56,234 bases of DNA from Cryomorphaceae bacterium (GCA_027483605.1 JAIXUE010000048.1:1-56234); one strand, 5' to 3'; counted from the stretch's first letter, positions 7,700-16,679 are shown. Translations and numbers: made by a program. Notes: generated by a model from the sequence alone, not told the origin.

Positions 7700-8201
7700 A
7701 AAACGCAACACATCCAAACTTTTAAATAGCATTTATTGTCTTATCCTCTTGTTATTCTTTTTAGACCTGCTTCCTCATTTTGACATCAAAAGTCAGGCCT
7801 TGAAATCTTTTGCGTATTTGGGGTTATTAGTTGGCACACCCGTTTTGCTACTTTGGAATTATTTTGCCATTTCGCAAAGAAAACAACAACTTATTGGAAC
7901 ACTTTATCCATCAATTTTACTGATTTTCATTATTGTGATCGGCCCCTTGCATATACTGTTTGCAAGTGGCGCATGGCATACCCAGACAGTTTTGTTTCAG
8001 CATCGCACTTCCCGTTTCAAGCAAATTGAATTTCAACTTCAAGATAAGGGAGGTCTAGGTTACAATAAACGGATAGTTCAAGTTTTCTACCTCACGCCCT
8101 TATTTATCCGAACCAGCCGAGTTCCTAAGCACATTCGTTTGGCCAAAGAATGGAAAAACATTAATTTAGACTGCAATGAACTTGGCTTGAAGGAGCCTTA
8201 A
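7692..8201 (+). CDS. three-TM membrane protein of unknown function
   Basis: A 169-residue protein starting at ATG 7692, overlapping the upstream lipoprotein gene by 8 bases. Hydrophobic segments lie near residues 11-30, 43-62 and 76-98. A soluble C-terminal part follows (HRTSRFKQIEFQLQDKGGLGY ... IRTSRVPKHIRLAKEW). The first 15 codons (7701-7745) are shared with the 5695 gene. No family recognised; coupling with the lipoprotein suggests the two may work together. Confidence 0.55.
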   Translation: MNKKRNTSKLLNSIYCLILLLFFLDLLPHFDIKSQALKSFAYLGLLVGTPVLLLWNYFAISQRKQQLIGTLYPSILLIFIIVIGPLHILFASGAWHTQTVLFQHRTSRFKQIEFQLQDKGGLGYNKRIVQVFYLTPLFIRTSRVPKHIRLAKEWKNINLDCNELGLKEP

Positions 8202-8212
8202 CTCTACCCAAC

Positions 8213-8743
8213 ATGCTCGAAGAAATCATCAAATCTGCATTTACAATAGTTCCCGTTATCATTGCACTTTCGCTACTCAAAAAAGAAATGTCCAAAAAAG
8301 TGGAGCCGCTGACAGACGGTAGTTTTGAATTGCGCGTTTCGCGCATGTACTTTTTTACAGGCTTGGTTTGCGCAAGCATTTTTCTGTTTTTCACTGGTTG
8401 GATTTTATTGGATCCAGATACGCCTAGCGAAGACCGAATTCTTGGCCTGTTTTTTCTAATTTTTAGTTTTCTAGGTGTTTACCTCATTGTGCTCTATCGC
8501 AACTACCGCCTCTATTTTGGCAATGAAAAAATCGTTGTCACCAATCTATTCGGTAAAAAGAATACTATGAAGTGGTCTGAAATTGAAAAGGTCAGGTCCA
8601 ATGCTTTCACTGGTTATTTGACGCTTTCTTCTGCAACAAGCCGCATTAAAGTACATCAAAATTTGAAGGGCATGGTCGCTTTCAAACAGGTTATGGAAGC
8701 CCAAACCAAATGGACTGCTAAAGAGCTCAGGTTGCCGTTTTAA
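8213..8743 (+). CDS. membrane protein with PH-like (bPH) C-terminal domain
   Basis: The 176-residue protein has an N-terminal hydrophobic helix (MLEEIIKSAFTIVPVIIALSLL), a pair of TM segments at about residues 44-64 and 74-94, and a soluble C-terminal domain. That domain (YRLYFGNEKIVVTNLFGKKNTMKWSEIEKV ... LKGMVAFKQVMEA) has the strand pattern of bacterial pleckstrin-homology-like domains, including the typical 'I.W..I..V' segment and a closing helix. The biochemical role is unknown. It starts 11 bases after the preceding gene and may be co-transcribed. Confidence 0.55.
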   Translation: MLEEIIKSAFTIVPVIIALSLLKKEMSKKVEPLTDGSFELRVSRMYFFTGLVCASIFLFFTGWILLDPDTPSEDRILGLFFLIFSFLGVYLIVLYRNYRLYFGNEKIVVTNLFGKKNTMKWSEIEKVRSNAFTGYLTLSSATSRIKVHQNLKGMVAFKQVMEAQTKWTAKELRLPF

Positions 8744-8758
8744 CTAATCAATTATTGA

Positions 8759-9472
8759 ATGACCATCTTCTCCTACCACTTACTGGAAGTTTCTATGCTT
8801 GCTGCCGTGAAGGGTCTTTTCAAAGCGCCATTAGCTAAAAATACACCGGGTCTGATTCATGCCGAATTCATGACCGTTATGACACTTGGTTCTGCGGTAT
8901 TTTCACGCAAGCGCATGTTATTGGGTCAAGTTGCGATTTTTGCACAATGGGATTCCGAGCAGGCACTTGAGCAATACCTGAACACAACTTCTTTTGGGAA
9001 AAAACTGACTCAAGGATGGCATGTGCGCCTTTCGTTTTTGCGCCAATGGGGCCGTTTTAGCGGTTTTCAAATACCAGAAGCGCCATCTGCCGCGTATCCT
9101 GATACGGCGCCTGTTGTGGCGGTTACAGTAGCACGCATGAAGCCTTGGGCGGTTCCTCGGTTTATTCATTGGGGCCGGCCTGTCGAGAAATTGGTCCGCG
9201 ATCACCCAGGCACTACGCTTTCTTTGGCGTCTATTCATTTGCCCAATACGGTTTCCACTTTTTCAATTTGGAAAACTACACAAGAGATGAACGAGATGGT
9301 TCGTGGTCACAGCCCTGTTGAGCAGCCCAAACGCCATGCTGACGCTATGAAAGAGCGCGAGCGCAAAGATTTTCATTTTGAATTCACCACCCTGCGTTTT
9401 CAGGCCTTGGCTGAACATGGCAGCTGGAAAGGTAAAACCAATTACGTTCCAATTGATCAACATTCGGCATAA
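8759..9472 (+). CDS. spheroidene monooxygenase (CrtA)-like protein
   Basis: The 237-residue protein resembles, from memory, the CrtA-like ABM-fold family annotated as spheroidene mono-oxygenase. Supporting stretches are GLIHAEFMTVMTLGS, RMLLGQVAIFAQWDSE, GWHVRLSFLRQWGRFSGF, RFIHWGRPVEKLVRDHPGTT, the NTVSTFSIWKTTQEM segment and RKDFHFEFTTLRF. CrtA enzymes insert a keto group into carotenoids in a heme-dependent way, but most family members outside phototrophs have not been tested. No other carotenoid genes are in the window, so the substrate is open. The stop codon overlaps the next start (TAATG), so the two genes are translationally coupled. Its base composition is richer in GC than the neighbouring orphans. 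Confidence 0.65.
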   Translation: MTIFSYHLLEVSMLAAVKGLFKAPLAKNTPGLIHAEFMTVMTLGSAVFSRKRMLLGQVAIFAQWDSEQALEQYLNTTSFGKKLTQGWHVRLSFLRQWGRFSGFQIPEAPSAAYPDTAPVVAVTVARMKPWAVPRFIHWGRPVEKLVRDHPGTTLSLASIHLPNTVSTFSIWKTTQEMNEMVRGHSPVEQPKRHADAMKERERKDFHFEFTTLRFQALAEHGSWKGKTNYVPIDQHSA

Positions 9473-10338
9473 TGGCAAAACCCGTCGGTAAACAGCGCCT
9501 ACAAGATTGGCTTACCCAACTTTGGGTGCTGCAATTTGGGCAACAAATTGAGCCAAAAACTTATGACTGGCTACTTGGCCCTTTTGGCTCTTCGGATCAG
9601 ATTGGGACACATTTTATCAGTGAAATTACCGAACGTGAAAACTTAGAACGCGCTCCTAAAAACTATAAAGCCGGGCTTTTGTCATCTATTCATGATTTGA
9701 AGTTATCGGCCGCTGATTTGAACCTTTTAGCACCTGAAATTATAGATTTTTACGAGCACACGGCAGCTTATGATTTATCTTTAGAAGTCAATTGGAATCG
9801 GTCATTTATACTTTTTGGCACTTTGGTGAAATTGCTGTTTAGTCGCCGGATCCAGCAATTGAATATTCCTACAACTTCAAATGAAGTTGCAGCTGGCCTC
9901 ACCAATGAGCTGATCCAATTACAAGATCCGAAAAGTAAAGCTATCAAGCGTACCTTTTGGTTTCGAACATTGCGCTCAACGGGTGAAGTTGTTTATTCGG
10001 GTATCTACGGTACCGGCCAGTTGCCAAATGGCCAGCGAGTTGTCAAGGCGGTTTTTCCTTTGCCACATGGGAATGCTACGGTCTTGCTTTTGCCAAGTGT
10101 AGAGGCAGATGGCTCGTTACGTTTGTCTTCTGCCGGTAAAAAAATAGGAGATAGCGGGTTCTATTTTCTTTTGGAGGATGCCAGAGGTCAAAATTGGGCA
10201 AAATTCATCCGTTCATTTAAAGATGAATTGCATGTTTTCATGGAAAAAGGCGAATTAAAAGCGCTTCAAAAACTCACTTTGTGGTCTATTCCAGTGCTGC
10301 AGTTTTCCTATACATTGTATAAAAAATCATCATATTAG
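9472..10338 (+). CDS. conserved protein coupled to the CrtA-like gene, function unknown
   Basis: A 288-residue soluble protein without a signal peptide, one base overlapped with the CrtA-like gene. Recognisable stretches are LLSSIHDLKLSA, LAPEIIDFYEHTAAYDLSLE, KLLFSRRIQQLNIP, VYSGIYGTG and VKAVFPLPHGNATVLLLPS, then GDSGFYFLLED. I recall similar uncharacterised proteins from actinobacteria, which would suggest transfer of the pair, but I cannot verify it here. The coupled arrangement implies a shared process with the mono-oxygenase-like partner. The C-terminal region is beta-rich; no catalytic motif is evident. Confidence 0.6.
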   Translation: MAKPVGKQRLQDWLTQLWVLQFGQQIEPKTYDWLLGPFGSSDQIGTHFISEITERENLERAPKNYKAGLLSSIHDLKLSAADLNLLAPEIIDFYEHTAAYDLSLEVNWNRSFILFGTLVKLLFSRRIQQLNIPTTSNEVAAGLTNELIQLQDPKSKAIKRTFWFRTLRSTGEVVYSGIYGTGQLPNGQRVVKAVFPLPHGNATVLLLPSVEADGSLRLSSAGKKIGDSGFYFLLEDARGQNWAKFIRSFKDELHVFMEKGELKALQKLTLWSIPVLQFSYTLYKKSSY

Positions 10339-10398
10339 AATATGTTCTAAAGTGCCGATGCGCAATTAGCTGTATCTTCACATGTACATCGCAAATGT

Positions 10399-10463
10399 TA
10401 TTGAATGACTAAACTCCTCTTTTCTTTATTGCTTACATGTGTAGTTCAAACGAGTTATGCGCA
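10399..10463 (+). repeat. signal-peptide cassette, copy 2
   Basis: Second copy of the 65-base segment at 6329-6393 (60 of 65 identical). It covers bases just before the ATG and the entire signal-peptide coding region; downstream sequences are unrelated. Confidence 0.85.
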
Positions 10464-11124
10464 GCGCGAGAAGTTTGAGTTTACCGAAGGATTATGTTTT
10501 TACACTGGTGTTTATTCGGCAGATCAATATACTGCCCTGGAGCTGCAAAATACATTCGAGAATTTGTGTTTTTCCTTTTCGGAGTTCAAGACGGCGTTTA
10601 CCGCTTGGAACCTTGCAGAGATAGATAAGTTAGATGTGTTGGCGAAAGATGCTGAATGTAAGGCCTTAATTACAAAATATGAGCAGCTAGACATCGTCAA
10701 TGCTGCTGTTTGGGAAGAGGCAAGGGCAAATAGAATCCGTGCTATATCAGAAAGCTGCGCATTGCAGAAGCTCACCATTATTGCTTATCAATATCCTGAC
10801 ACGCTGAATAGTTTCGATACAACTGATTCGCTCACAGCGTATTATAGAGCAGCATTGATTACCGGTGGTGATGATTTGCTTGCCGCATGGCAGCATTTAC
10901 ACGTAGCGCAAAAAGCGAAAAATGGCAATCCGCAACGCCTGCAAGATATCTATGAGCAGCGTTACAACTCACCCTTGAAATTGGAATACGCTAAGCTAGA
11001 AGTGATGATGTTTGGTTGGTGGAATCATGCCAATAACCTTATTTTTCATGACGAACATAGTGACTACTGGCCAGCATTTGAAAAACTATTTATTAAATTA
11101 GATCGTGAATGTGAGGAACCTTAA
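10405..11124 (+). CDS. exported protein of unknown function (shared leader, copy 2)
   Basis: A 239-residue protein with signal peptide MTKLLFSLLLTCVVQTSYAQ, almost the same as the 6335 gene, joined to an unrelated mature region. That region is mostly alpha-helical and rich in aromatic and acidic residues (FTEGLCFYTGVYSADQYTALELQ ... YDLAAWQHLHVAQKAKN-like helices). It ends with FEKLFIKLDRECEEP. No family recognised. It likely acts in the periplasm. Confidence 0.6.
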   Translation: MTKLLFSLLLTCVVQTSYAQREKFEFTEGLCFYTGVYSADQYTALELQNTFENLCFSFSEFKTAFTAWNLAEIDKLDVLAKDAECKALITKYEQLDIVNAAVWEEARANRIRAISESCALQKLTIIAYQYPDTLNSFDTTDSLTAYYRAALITGGDDLLAAWQHLHVAQKAKNGNPQRLQDIYEQRYNSPLKLEYAKLEVMMFGWWNHANNLIFHDEHSDYWPAFEKLFIKLDRECEEP

Positions 11125-11160
11125 TGACTCGCAATTGAACCTATAACTTGATCAATCATC

Positions 11161-12642
11161 ATGGCCTTCGGATTTTCACCACAATACGCACAAGATTACC
11201 AGCTAGAGGGCTTGGATCGCGAGCACTTTTTAGCTATCGCAATTGAGGCAATAGACAGGTTAGAATTGAAATTGAGCAAGGTCACGAGTTCAGGTATTTT
11301 AGTGTACACCAAAATGTCTGCTTATTCTTGGTCTGAAGAAATCACGCTTACTTTTGGTATCGATAAAGTGACCGTTCGCAGCCAGTGTACAGGCAACCAA
11401 CTCTTCGATTGGGGCAAAAACAGGCGCAATGTGCAAGACCTTATTTTAGAAATCAAGCATGTGCGCCGCATTTTAAAAGAGGAAAAACTAGAAGCAAAAT
11501 TACAGGCGTTAGGTGAGATCCAGACAGTCCATGAGGAGCTACCCTTGAGTGCGCCAGCTTCTTCAGCTAAAGATAAAATCTCGCATTTCTTTTCCATTTT
11601 TAAAATCACCAAGGGTTATCGCGTGACGCCAATTTTAGTCAATCTGAATTTGGTGGTTTTTATTGTCATGCTTTTTGCCGGCGTGAGTTGGATCAGTCCG
11701 GTGGCCGAAGAACTCGTGAGGTGGGGGGCTAATTCAAGAGAATTCACATTAGCAGGCCAAGGTTGGCGTTTGCTGACGGCCTGTTATCTACATGCCGGCA
11801 TCATTCATTTGCTCTTCAATATGTATGCACTGGTTTACATCGGCTTATTGCTGGAGCCACACCTAGGCACTGTGCGTTTTTTTATTGCCTATTTATTGGC
11901 GGGTATTGGCGGAAGTTTGGCCAGTTTGTGGTGGAACGACTACATGGTTGCCGTCGGCGCTTCAGGTGCAATTTTTGGTATGTATGGTGTCTTTCTCGCA
12001 TTGCTTTTGAGTAAAGCACTCGACAAAAACATCCAACGTGCGTTTCTGACCAGTACGCTTGTTTTTGTCATCTACATGGTACTCAATGCGCTCAAGAAAG
12101 AGACCAACATAGACAACGCAGCGCATTTTGGCGGGCTATTAACCGGCTTGATCTTTGGATTTGCTAGTATTCCAAGCCTCAAAAGGCCCAAAAATCAACT
12201 ATTGAATGCCTCCACCCTGAGCGTATTAAGTGTGCTTTTACTGACTTTGAGTTTTTTCGTAATCCGCTCCATCCCGAATGACGTCGCAAATTACAATCAT
12301 TTCTGGAAGCGTTTTGCAGTGATAGAAAAAGCAGCATTAAAAGTGTACCAACTGCCTAAAGGTAGCTCGAATTTGACCATTTATAATGAAGTGAAATTAC
12401 ACGGGCTACCCAAATGGCATCGCATGCTTGCTCTTGTACAGCAACAATACAAACTTGAATTACCCCAACAACTGCTCCAACGCAATCGCATCCTAGAGAA
12501 TTACTGTAAGGCCAGAATAAAGTCTTATGAGCTGATTTGCGAATCGCTGCTCCATCCCAAAGAAAATTACGATTACGCATTAAACTATTACAACCAATAC
12601 ATCATGGCGCAGCTAGAAGAGATGCAAACGTTGGCTCAGTAA
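11161..12642 (+). CDS. rhomboid family intramembrane serine protease
   Basis: This 493-residue integral membrane peptidase has the rhomboid core at about residues 155-345. [14 protein letters not shown] is the TM2 signature, [11 protein letters not shown] carries the nucleophile Ser268, and [12 protein letters not shown] carries His322; the Ser-His pair is complete. It is longer than a minimal rhomboid. A cytosolic N-terminal domain of ~140 residues (strand-rich, [20 protein letters not shown]) and a ~125-residue C-terminal helical domain after the last TM flank the core. Rhomboids cleave TM segments of substrate proteins; the substrate here is unknown. It precedes a 49-residue protein gene. 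Confidence 0.92.
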   Translation: MAFGFSPQYAQDYQLEGLDREHFLAIAIEAIDRLELKLSKVTSSGILVYTKMSAYSWSEEITLTFGIDKVTVRSQCTGNQLFDWGKNRRNVQDLILEIKHVRRILKEEKLEAKLQALGEIQTVHEELPLSAPASSAKDKISHFFSIFKITKGYRVTPILVNLNLVVFIVMLFAGVSWISPVAEELVRWGANSREFTLAGQGWRLLTACYLHAGIIHLLFNMYALVYIGLLLEPHLGTVRFFIAYLLAGIGGSLASLWWNDYMVAVGASGAIFGMYGVFLALLLSKALDKNIQRAFLTSTLVFVIYMVLNALKKETNIDNAAHFGGLLTGLIFGFASIPSLKRPKNQLLNASTLSVLSVLLLTLSFFVIRSIPNDVANYNHFWKRFAVIEKAALKVYQLPKGSSNLTIYNEVKLHGLPKWHRMLALVQQQYKLELPQQLLQRNRILENYCKARIKSYELICESLLHPKENYDYALNYYNQYIMAQLEEMQTLAQ

Positions 12643-12662
12643 TAAACTACTTCAAATCAAAG

Positions 12663-12812
12663 ATGATCCCCACACCCGAACACAACGCTAAAATTGCCAA
12701 ACTGACTTTAGAGGAGCTCGACAACCCTTTGACGCAAAAAGTACGTTATCTAGATAAGTTAGTCGACGAATTGGCAAAAGGCAAGTCGATGGAGAAGATA
12801 TTAAGAAAATAA
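12663..12812 (+). CDS. 49-residue small protein
   Basis: Begins at ATG 12663, 20 bases after the rhomboid stop; the open frame extends upstream to 12537 only as an overlap with the rhomboid gene. The product is charged and helical ([22 protein letters not shown] ... [15 protein letters not shown]), with no membrane segment. It ends 10 bases before the next gene. Function unknown; it may be co-transcribed with the rhomboid. Confidence 0.5.
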   Translation: MIPTPEHNAKIAKLTLEELDNPLTQKVRYLDKLVDELAKGKSMEKILRK

Positions 12813-12822
12813 AAAAAAGAAT

Positions 12823-13713
12823 ATGATGAAGTATATCGCATTATGGGTCCTCTTACTGACAATGCGTTCAGTTTATGGCCAAGCTACATTTTTAGGATTT
12901 GATCACCTGGATTGTCGGGATTCACTTTCTAACAATTACACCTATGTAAACTGGTTCAGTCAAGATGCATCTTCAGGAGGCTTTCGAGTATACAGAAATG
13001 GTACAGAAGTATATAACCAAACAGGTCAGGGTGCATTTAAACCCGCATGTTTAGATCTTCAATTTGTAAATGATGGCGTTGGTTTTATGGTGGTATTTCA
13101 GCCCTTAAGTGGCTTTATACAATTGTGGCGCACTGAAGATTACGGCATCACATGGCAGCAAATTGCTAGTGGAGCGCCTAATTATGCTGGCATGTACATC
13201 ATCAACGACTGGACAGCTTATATGGTGACTCATTACTTCACTCCAACCCAAAATATAGTCGAACTATCAAGAGGAAGTATCCTCACAAGCAATCAAGACA
13301 ATCAGTTCATTAATGATCAAAATTTTACTTCTGATGTTTTTGTAACAGATACACTACTCAACGCAGATCGCTGCGATTCCTCTTCCTTGTCATTTGCATT
13401 AGCTAACAACGGAGACACCGTTTCCTATCACATCAATTTTGAGGTGCTCAATGCTGCTTTAGATGAAAATCAGGTAGAAAGTTTAGCTACAATTTATCCA
13501 AATCCGACTACCGATGCTTTTTCAATTGCTTCTGCTTTGGAGCAACCCAATCATGTGGCTGTTTATTCCTTGTCAGGTCAATTGATCAAAGCGTTTTCTA
13601 GCGCTGAGATTCAAAATAATTGGTATTCGGTACTTGAATTGAATCAAGGCCACTACTTTATTAAATTGGAAACTACTCAAGGAGTAAGGCTTGTTAAATT
13701 ATTGAAATATTAA
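12823..13713 (+). CDS. T9SS-sorted secreted protein, BNR-like (paralogue A)
   Basis: A 296-residue secreted protein: signal peptide (MKYIALWVLLLTMRSVYG), an N-terminal domain with FLGFDHLDC, then VNDGVGFMVV and WRTEDYGITWQQI, which is an Asp-box-like motif (S/T-x-D-x-G-x-T-W) as in BNR/photosystem-stability-type beta-propellers. It ends with a type A T9SS sorting domain (IYPNPTTDAFSI ... YSLSGQLI ... HYFIKLETTQGVRLVKLLKY). The gene at 15783 is a clear paralogue. T9SS delivers such proteins to the cell surface or medium; the ligand is unknown. Confidence 0.75.
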   Translation: MMKYIALWVLLLTMRSVYGQATFLGFDHLDCRDSLSNNYTYVNWFSQDASSGGFRVYRNGTEVYNQTGQGAFKPACLDLQFVNDGVGFMVVFQPLSGFIQLWRTEDYGITWQQIASGAPNYAGMYIINDWTAYMVTHYFTPTQNIVELSRGSILTSNQDNQFINDQNFTSDVFVTDTLLNADRCDSSSLSFALANNGDTVSYHINFEVLNAALDENQVESLATIYPNPTTDAFSIASALEQPNHVAVYSLSGQLIKAFSSAEIQNNWYSVLELNQGHYFIKLETTQGVRLVKLLKY

Positions 13714-13861
13714 GTTGGAATCGGTAATCAGTGATTTAATAGCTGGTTGCATACAAATTATTGTTTCTATGAATTGGAGCCGTTATAAATCGTATCAAAC
13801 ACGATTTGCTTGATGGTGTAACTTTAGCTCTTACCTATTTGTCTTACTTCAAATGAATACC

Positions 13862-14257
13862 ATGAAAAAGCTTTTCACATTAAGTATAATCGCAATGCTA
13901 TTTATTAGCTGCGGCAAAATTAACACACCAAATGCCGAGTCCGAAAAGATTTTTGGTACTTGGCGTTTTGTATATAGTAGTGGTGGTTTGTGGGGAGGCG
14001 GAAATGTGAGTTTTGATGCCACCGATACTTATGAATACAAAGAAAACGGTACTTTTTCGCACCGCAAAGATGGGCAACTCATTGATCAAATGAATTTCTC
14101 GTTGCAATTAGGCCCGAGTATTACCAGTCAGACCGATCAGCTTTTGATTCAGTATGGAACGGTAGGTTACAAACAATCCTTTCAAATCAGTAATGACACC
14201 TTGTTTTTAAGTGATGAGGTTTTCGATGGTTTTCAGTATGTTTTCGTTAAACAATAA
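13862..14257 (+). CDS. lipocalin-like lipoprotein
   Basis: A 131-residue lipoprotein starting at ATG 13862 (lipobox FISC, Cys14). The mature part is a small beta-barrel of lipocalin-like style: the opening KIFGTWRFVYSSGG, a middle strand pair YEYKENGTFSHRKDGQL, and the closing SNDTLFLSDEVFDGFQYVFVK. This is the common Bacteroidota 'lipocalin family' layout, though no ligand residues can be named. It lies 2 bases upstream of an outer membrane protein gene and probably shares its mRNA. A TAACTTTA -7-like element lies about 40 bases upstream. Confidence 0.6.
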   Translation: MKKLFTLSIIAMLFISCGKINTPNAESEKIFGTWRFVYSSGGLWGGGNVSFDATDTYEYKENGTFSHRKDGQLIDQMNFSLQLGPSITSQTDQLLIQYGTVGYKQSFQISNDTLFLSDEVFDGFQYVFVKQ

Positions 14258-14259
14258 GC

Positions 14260-15726
14260 ATGAGAGCTACACTTTCCTTTTTTCTGTTGGTTTTCTTGCT
14301 TTCTGAAAGTACAGTTGCTCAAACTTCAAAGAATCTTTTTACCTACGGCTTGACCGTTGGGGCAAACCGCCCACAAACTGATCTTTTATCTGGGGATCAA
14401 AAGTTTGCGGAGCAAATACTACCTGCAACGGGCTTTAATTTTCAGTATACCCGAATGGTGCATCCGAAAGTGCCACTAAACTTTACCGCAGGTTTTGGCT
14501 TAATGGGCGTCAAATTGTCGGCCCCAGCTAATGGTGATTTTATGGGAGACCGCATGACTCCTTTTTCTTGGGGTACGTTTACGCTTACCAATTTGCGTTT
14601 GGAAGTGGGTAGTGGTTATCAGTTTTTTAAAAATGAGCGCTCTACTTTACAAGCACTTGGTGGTATTGGCATTCGCAAAATGAGCAATGGAAGCTACGGA
14701 AGTTGGTCCTATGAACCCGCAGGTCAATTGTATGTCGTGGAATTCGAGACTTCTAAGCCATCGGTGCCTTTTGTCAGTTTGGGAGCGCAGTGGGCCTACC
14801 AATTGAAAAACAACAATTTACTTTCCGTCAAACTGAGCTATGATCATTCTTTCAGAAATATCTATGACGGATCTTACCAAATGTATAATCAAACAAATAC
14901 AGGTACGTATAACAACCAAGGGCGCTTTTTGAATCTTCAAATTGGCTATACGCTCAACGGACAAAATAAAGCAGCACGTCTTGCGCTTTTGCAACAAGAG
15001 CAGCAACTCGATCGCAAAACGGCTAAAAAAGCTTACCGTAAAGAAAAGCGCTACATTGACCCATACAGTACGTTTTTGCGCACAAGCGGAGGCATTTATC
15101 TTTCGCGTACGCAGATCATCGACGATCCAAATAATGTCATGAATTCAAGTGTTTCTGAGGGCTTTATGCCTCAAATTGCATACGAAAAAGGGCTTGGAAA
15201 AAATATATATTTGGAGGCGAGCCTTTCTTCAGGAAGTGTTTGGTTCACAGAAAAATATGTCTCCATGCCTTATTCTCGAATGGCCACGAGTACTTCAAAT
15301 CATTTGCAACTCGGTTTGGGCGCCATGTATCGCTGGACCCTCCCCTCTAACTATACCATTTTGAACTTTCATGCGGGCTTGAGTACCGGTTTGCTTTTCG
15401 ATAAAGTAGGTAATTTCTGGACCAGTACTGGTCAATGGGGAGGTGAAATGAACAACATCCCTTTTCAATTCTCTACCCAAATTTCAACTCAAGTTGTGTC
15501 CAAGTATATTGGCGCTGTTTATTTAGGTGCCTCCAAAGATTTCAGATTGGCCAATCGGGTCTATTTGAACCTAGGCTACCGCCGTTATTTTGGATTCAAT
15601 ACCATCATCAATTCTACCATTCAACATACAGACCTCCTCACCCAACAGAGCTCCGTCATACAAGCGAAAGTCAAGGGAGGTGGTAGCGATATTGTTTTGG
15701 GCTTGAAGTTTAAATTGAATAAATAA
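14260..15726 (+). CDS. outer membrane protein with two tandem beta-barrel domains
   Basis: The 488-residue product has a signal peptide (ends TVAQ). Two stretches of alternating amphipathic strands follow, about residues 25-235 and 270-488, each long enough for a barrel of roughly 8 strands. They are joined by a highly charged helical linker (LALLQQEQQLDRKTAKKAYRKEKR, about residues 243-266, given in part). The second domain ends in VLGLKFKLNK, typical of barrel C-termini. It resembles the general PorT/OmpW-like barrels of Bacteroidota without a specific match. It is flanked on both sides by paralogous T9SS-sorted genes. Confidence 0.65.
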   Translation: MRATLSFFLLVFLLSESTVAQTSKNLFTYGLTVGANRPQTDLLSGDQKFAEQILPATGFNFQYTRMVHPKVPLNFTAGFGLMGVKLSAPANGDFMGDRMTPFSWGTFTLTNLRLEVGSGYQFFKNERSTLQALGGIGIRKMSNGSYGSWSYEPAGQLYVVEFETSKPSVPFVSLGAQWAYQLKNNNLLSVKLSYDHSFRNIYDGSYQMYNQTNTGTYNNQGRFLNLQIGYTLNGQNKAARLALLQQEQQLDRKTAKKAYRKEKRYIDPYSTFLRTSGGIYLSRTQIIDDPNNVMNSSVSEGFMPQIAYEKGLGKNIYLEASLSSGSVWFTEKYVSMPYSRMATSTSNHLQLGLGAMYRWTLPSNYTILNFHAGLSTGLLFDKVGNFWTSTGQWGGEMNNIPFQFSTQISTQVVSKYIGAVYLGASKDFRLANRVYLNLGYRRYFGFNTIINSTIQHTDLLTQQSSVIQAKVKGGGSDIVLGLKFKLNK

Positions 15727-15782
15727 TTGGTTGCCACTGAGTTATTCCAAAAAGTTCGAATTTTTTGATTAATTTAAGTCTT

Positions 15783-16679
15783 ATGAAAATCATCTACCTA
15801 CTTCTATTTGTTTTTGGCGGCAGCATGGCTTTTGGGCAAATGCAATTTTTGGGTTTTGACCACAATTATTGTCCTGACCAGATGTCGATGAATTACACTT
15901 ATTCCAATTGGTTTAATCAGTTGACAGAGCAAGGCGGCTTTAAAGTTTACCGCGACGGCGTAGAAGTGTATAGTGGTTCGGCATCCTTGCCGTATACGCC
16001 AACTTGTGTAGATATGAAATTTGTGAACGATGGCGTCGGCTTTATGGTTTTGCGAACGCCTTTGGAGCACCATCGCATCTACCGCACCGAAGACTACGGT
16101 CAAACTTGGCAAGATGTTTTATCATCAAATGGAGCGCCCTATTATGCCGGCATGTATGTCATCAACGACTGGACAGCCTATATGGTGACTTACTATTTTT
16201 CAGATGTCCAAAAAAGAGTGCTGGTCGCACGAGCAAGCACCATCCCATTGAATCGCGATGCACAATTTATCAATGATGATACATGCACTATTAATGTGTA
16301 TGAAACGGATGCTTTGCTGAATGCCGATCGTTGCGGTGCAGATTCCTTGCAGTTTGCTTTTGCAAGTAACGGAGATACCATCACTTATCATATCAATTTT
16401 GAAGTCATTAATGCCAACGTTATTGACTCAAAGCCCGCTGATGAACCACTCTTCGTTTATCCTAATCCGGCTAGTTCGTATTTTTCTTTGCAGCTACCTG
16501 AAGGAAATGTAGTGAAAAGCATACGTCTTGTCAGTTTAGCTGGGAAAGAAGTTGCAGCGTTTGACCAACAGCAGATTCAAAATAATGCATTCTTCATCGG
16601 AGCTTTACCACCTGGCATGTATGTGTTGCAAACGCAGACGCAACTGCGTTTGTATGAAAGTAAAATAAGCATAGAATAG
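15783..16679 (+). CDS. T9SS-sorted secreted protein, BNR-like (paralogue B)
   Basis: A 298-residue paralogue of the 12823 gene starting at ATG 15783; the earlier TTG at 15765 would precede the signal peptide. Both share NYTY.NWF.Q, FVNDGVGFMV, RTEDYG.TWQ, YAGMY.INDWTAYMVT, LLNADRC and YHINFEV, i.e. roughly half of all residues. It ends with a type A T9SS sorting domain (VYPNPASSYFSL ... MYVLQTQTQLRLYESKISIE). The strand of conserved INDWTAYM is a useful family marker. Duplication around the barrel gene suggests functional association. Confidence 0.75.
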   Translation: MKIIYLLLFVFGGSMAFGQMQFLGFDHNYCPDQMSMNYTYSNWFNQLTEQGGFKVYRDGVEVYSGSASLPYTPTCVDMKFVNDGVGFMVLRTPLEHHRIYRTEDYGQTWQDVLSSNGAPYYAGMYVINDWTAYMVTYYFSDVQKRVLVARASTIPLNRDAQFINDDTCTINVYETDALLNADRCGADSLQFAFASNGDTITYHINFEVINANVIDSKPADEPLFVYPNPASSYFSLQLPEGNVVKSIRLVSLAGKEVAAFDQQQIQNNAFFIGALPPGMYVLQTQTQLRLYESKISIE

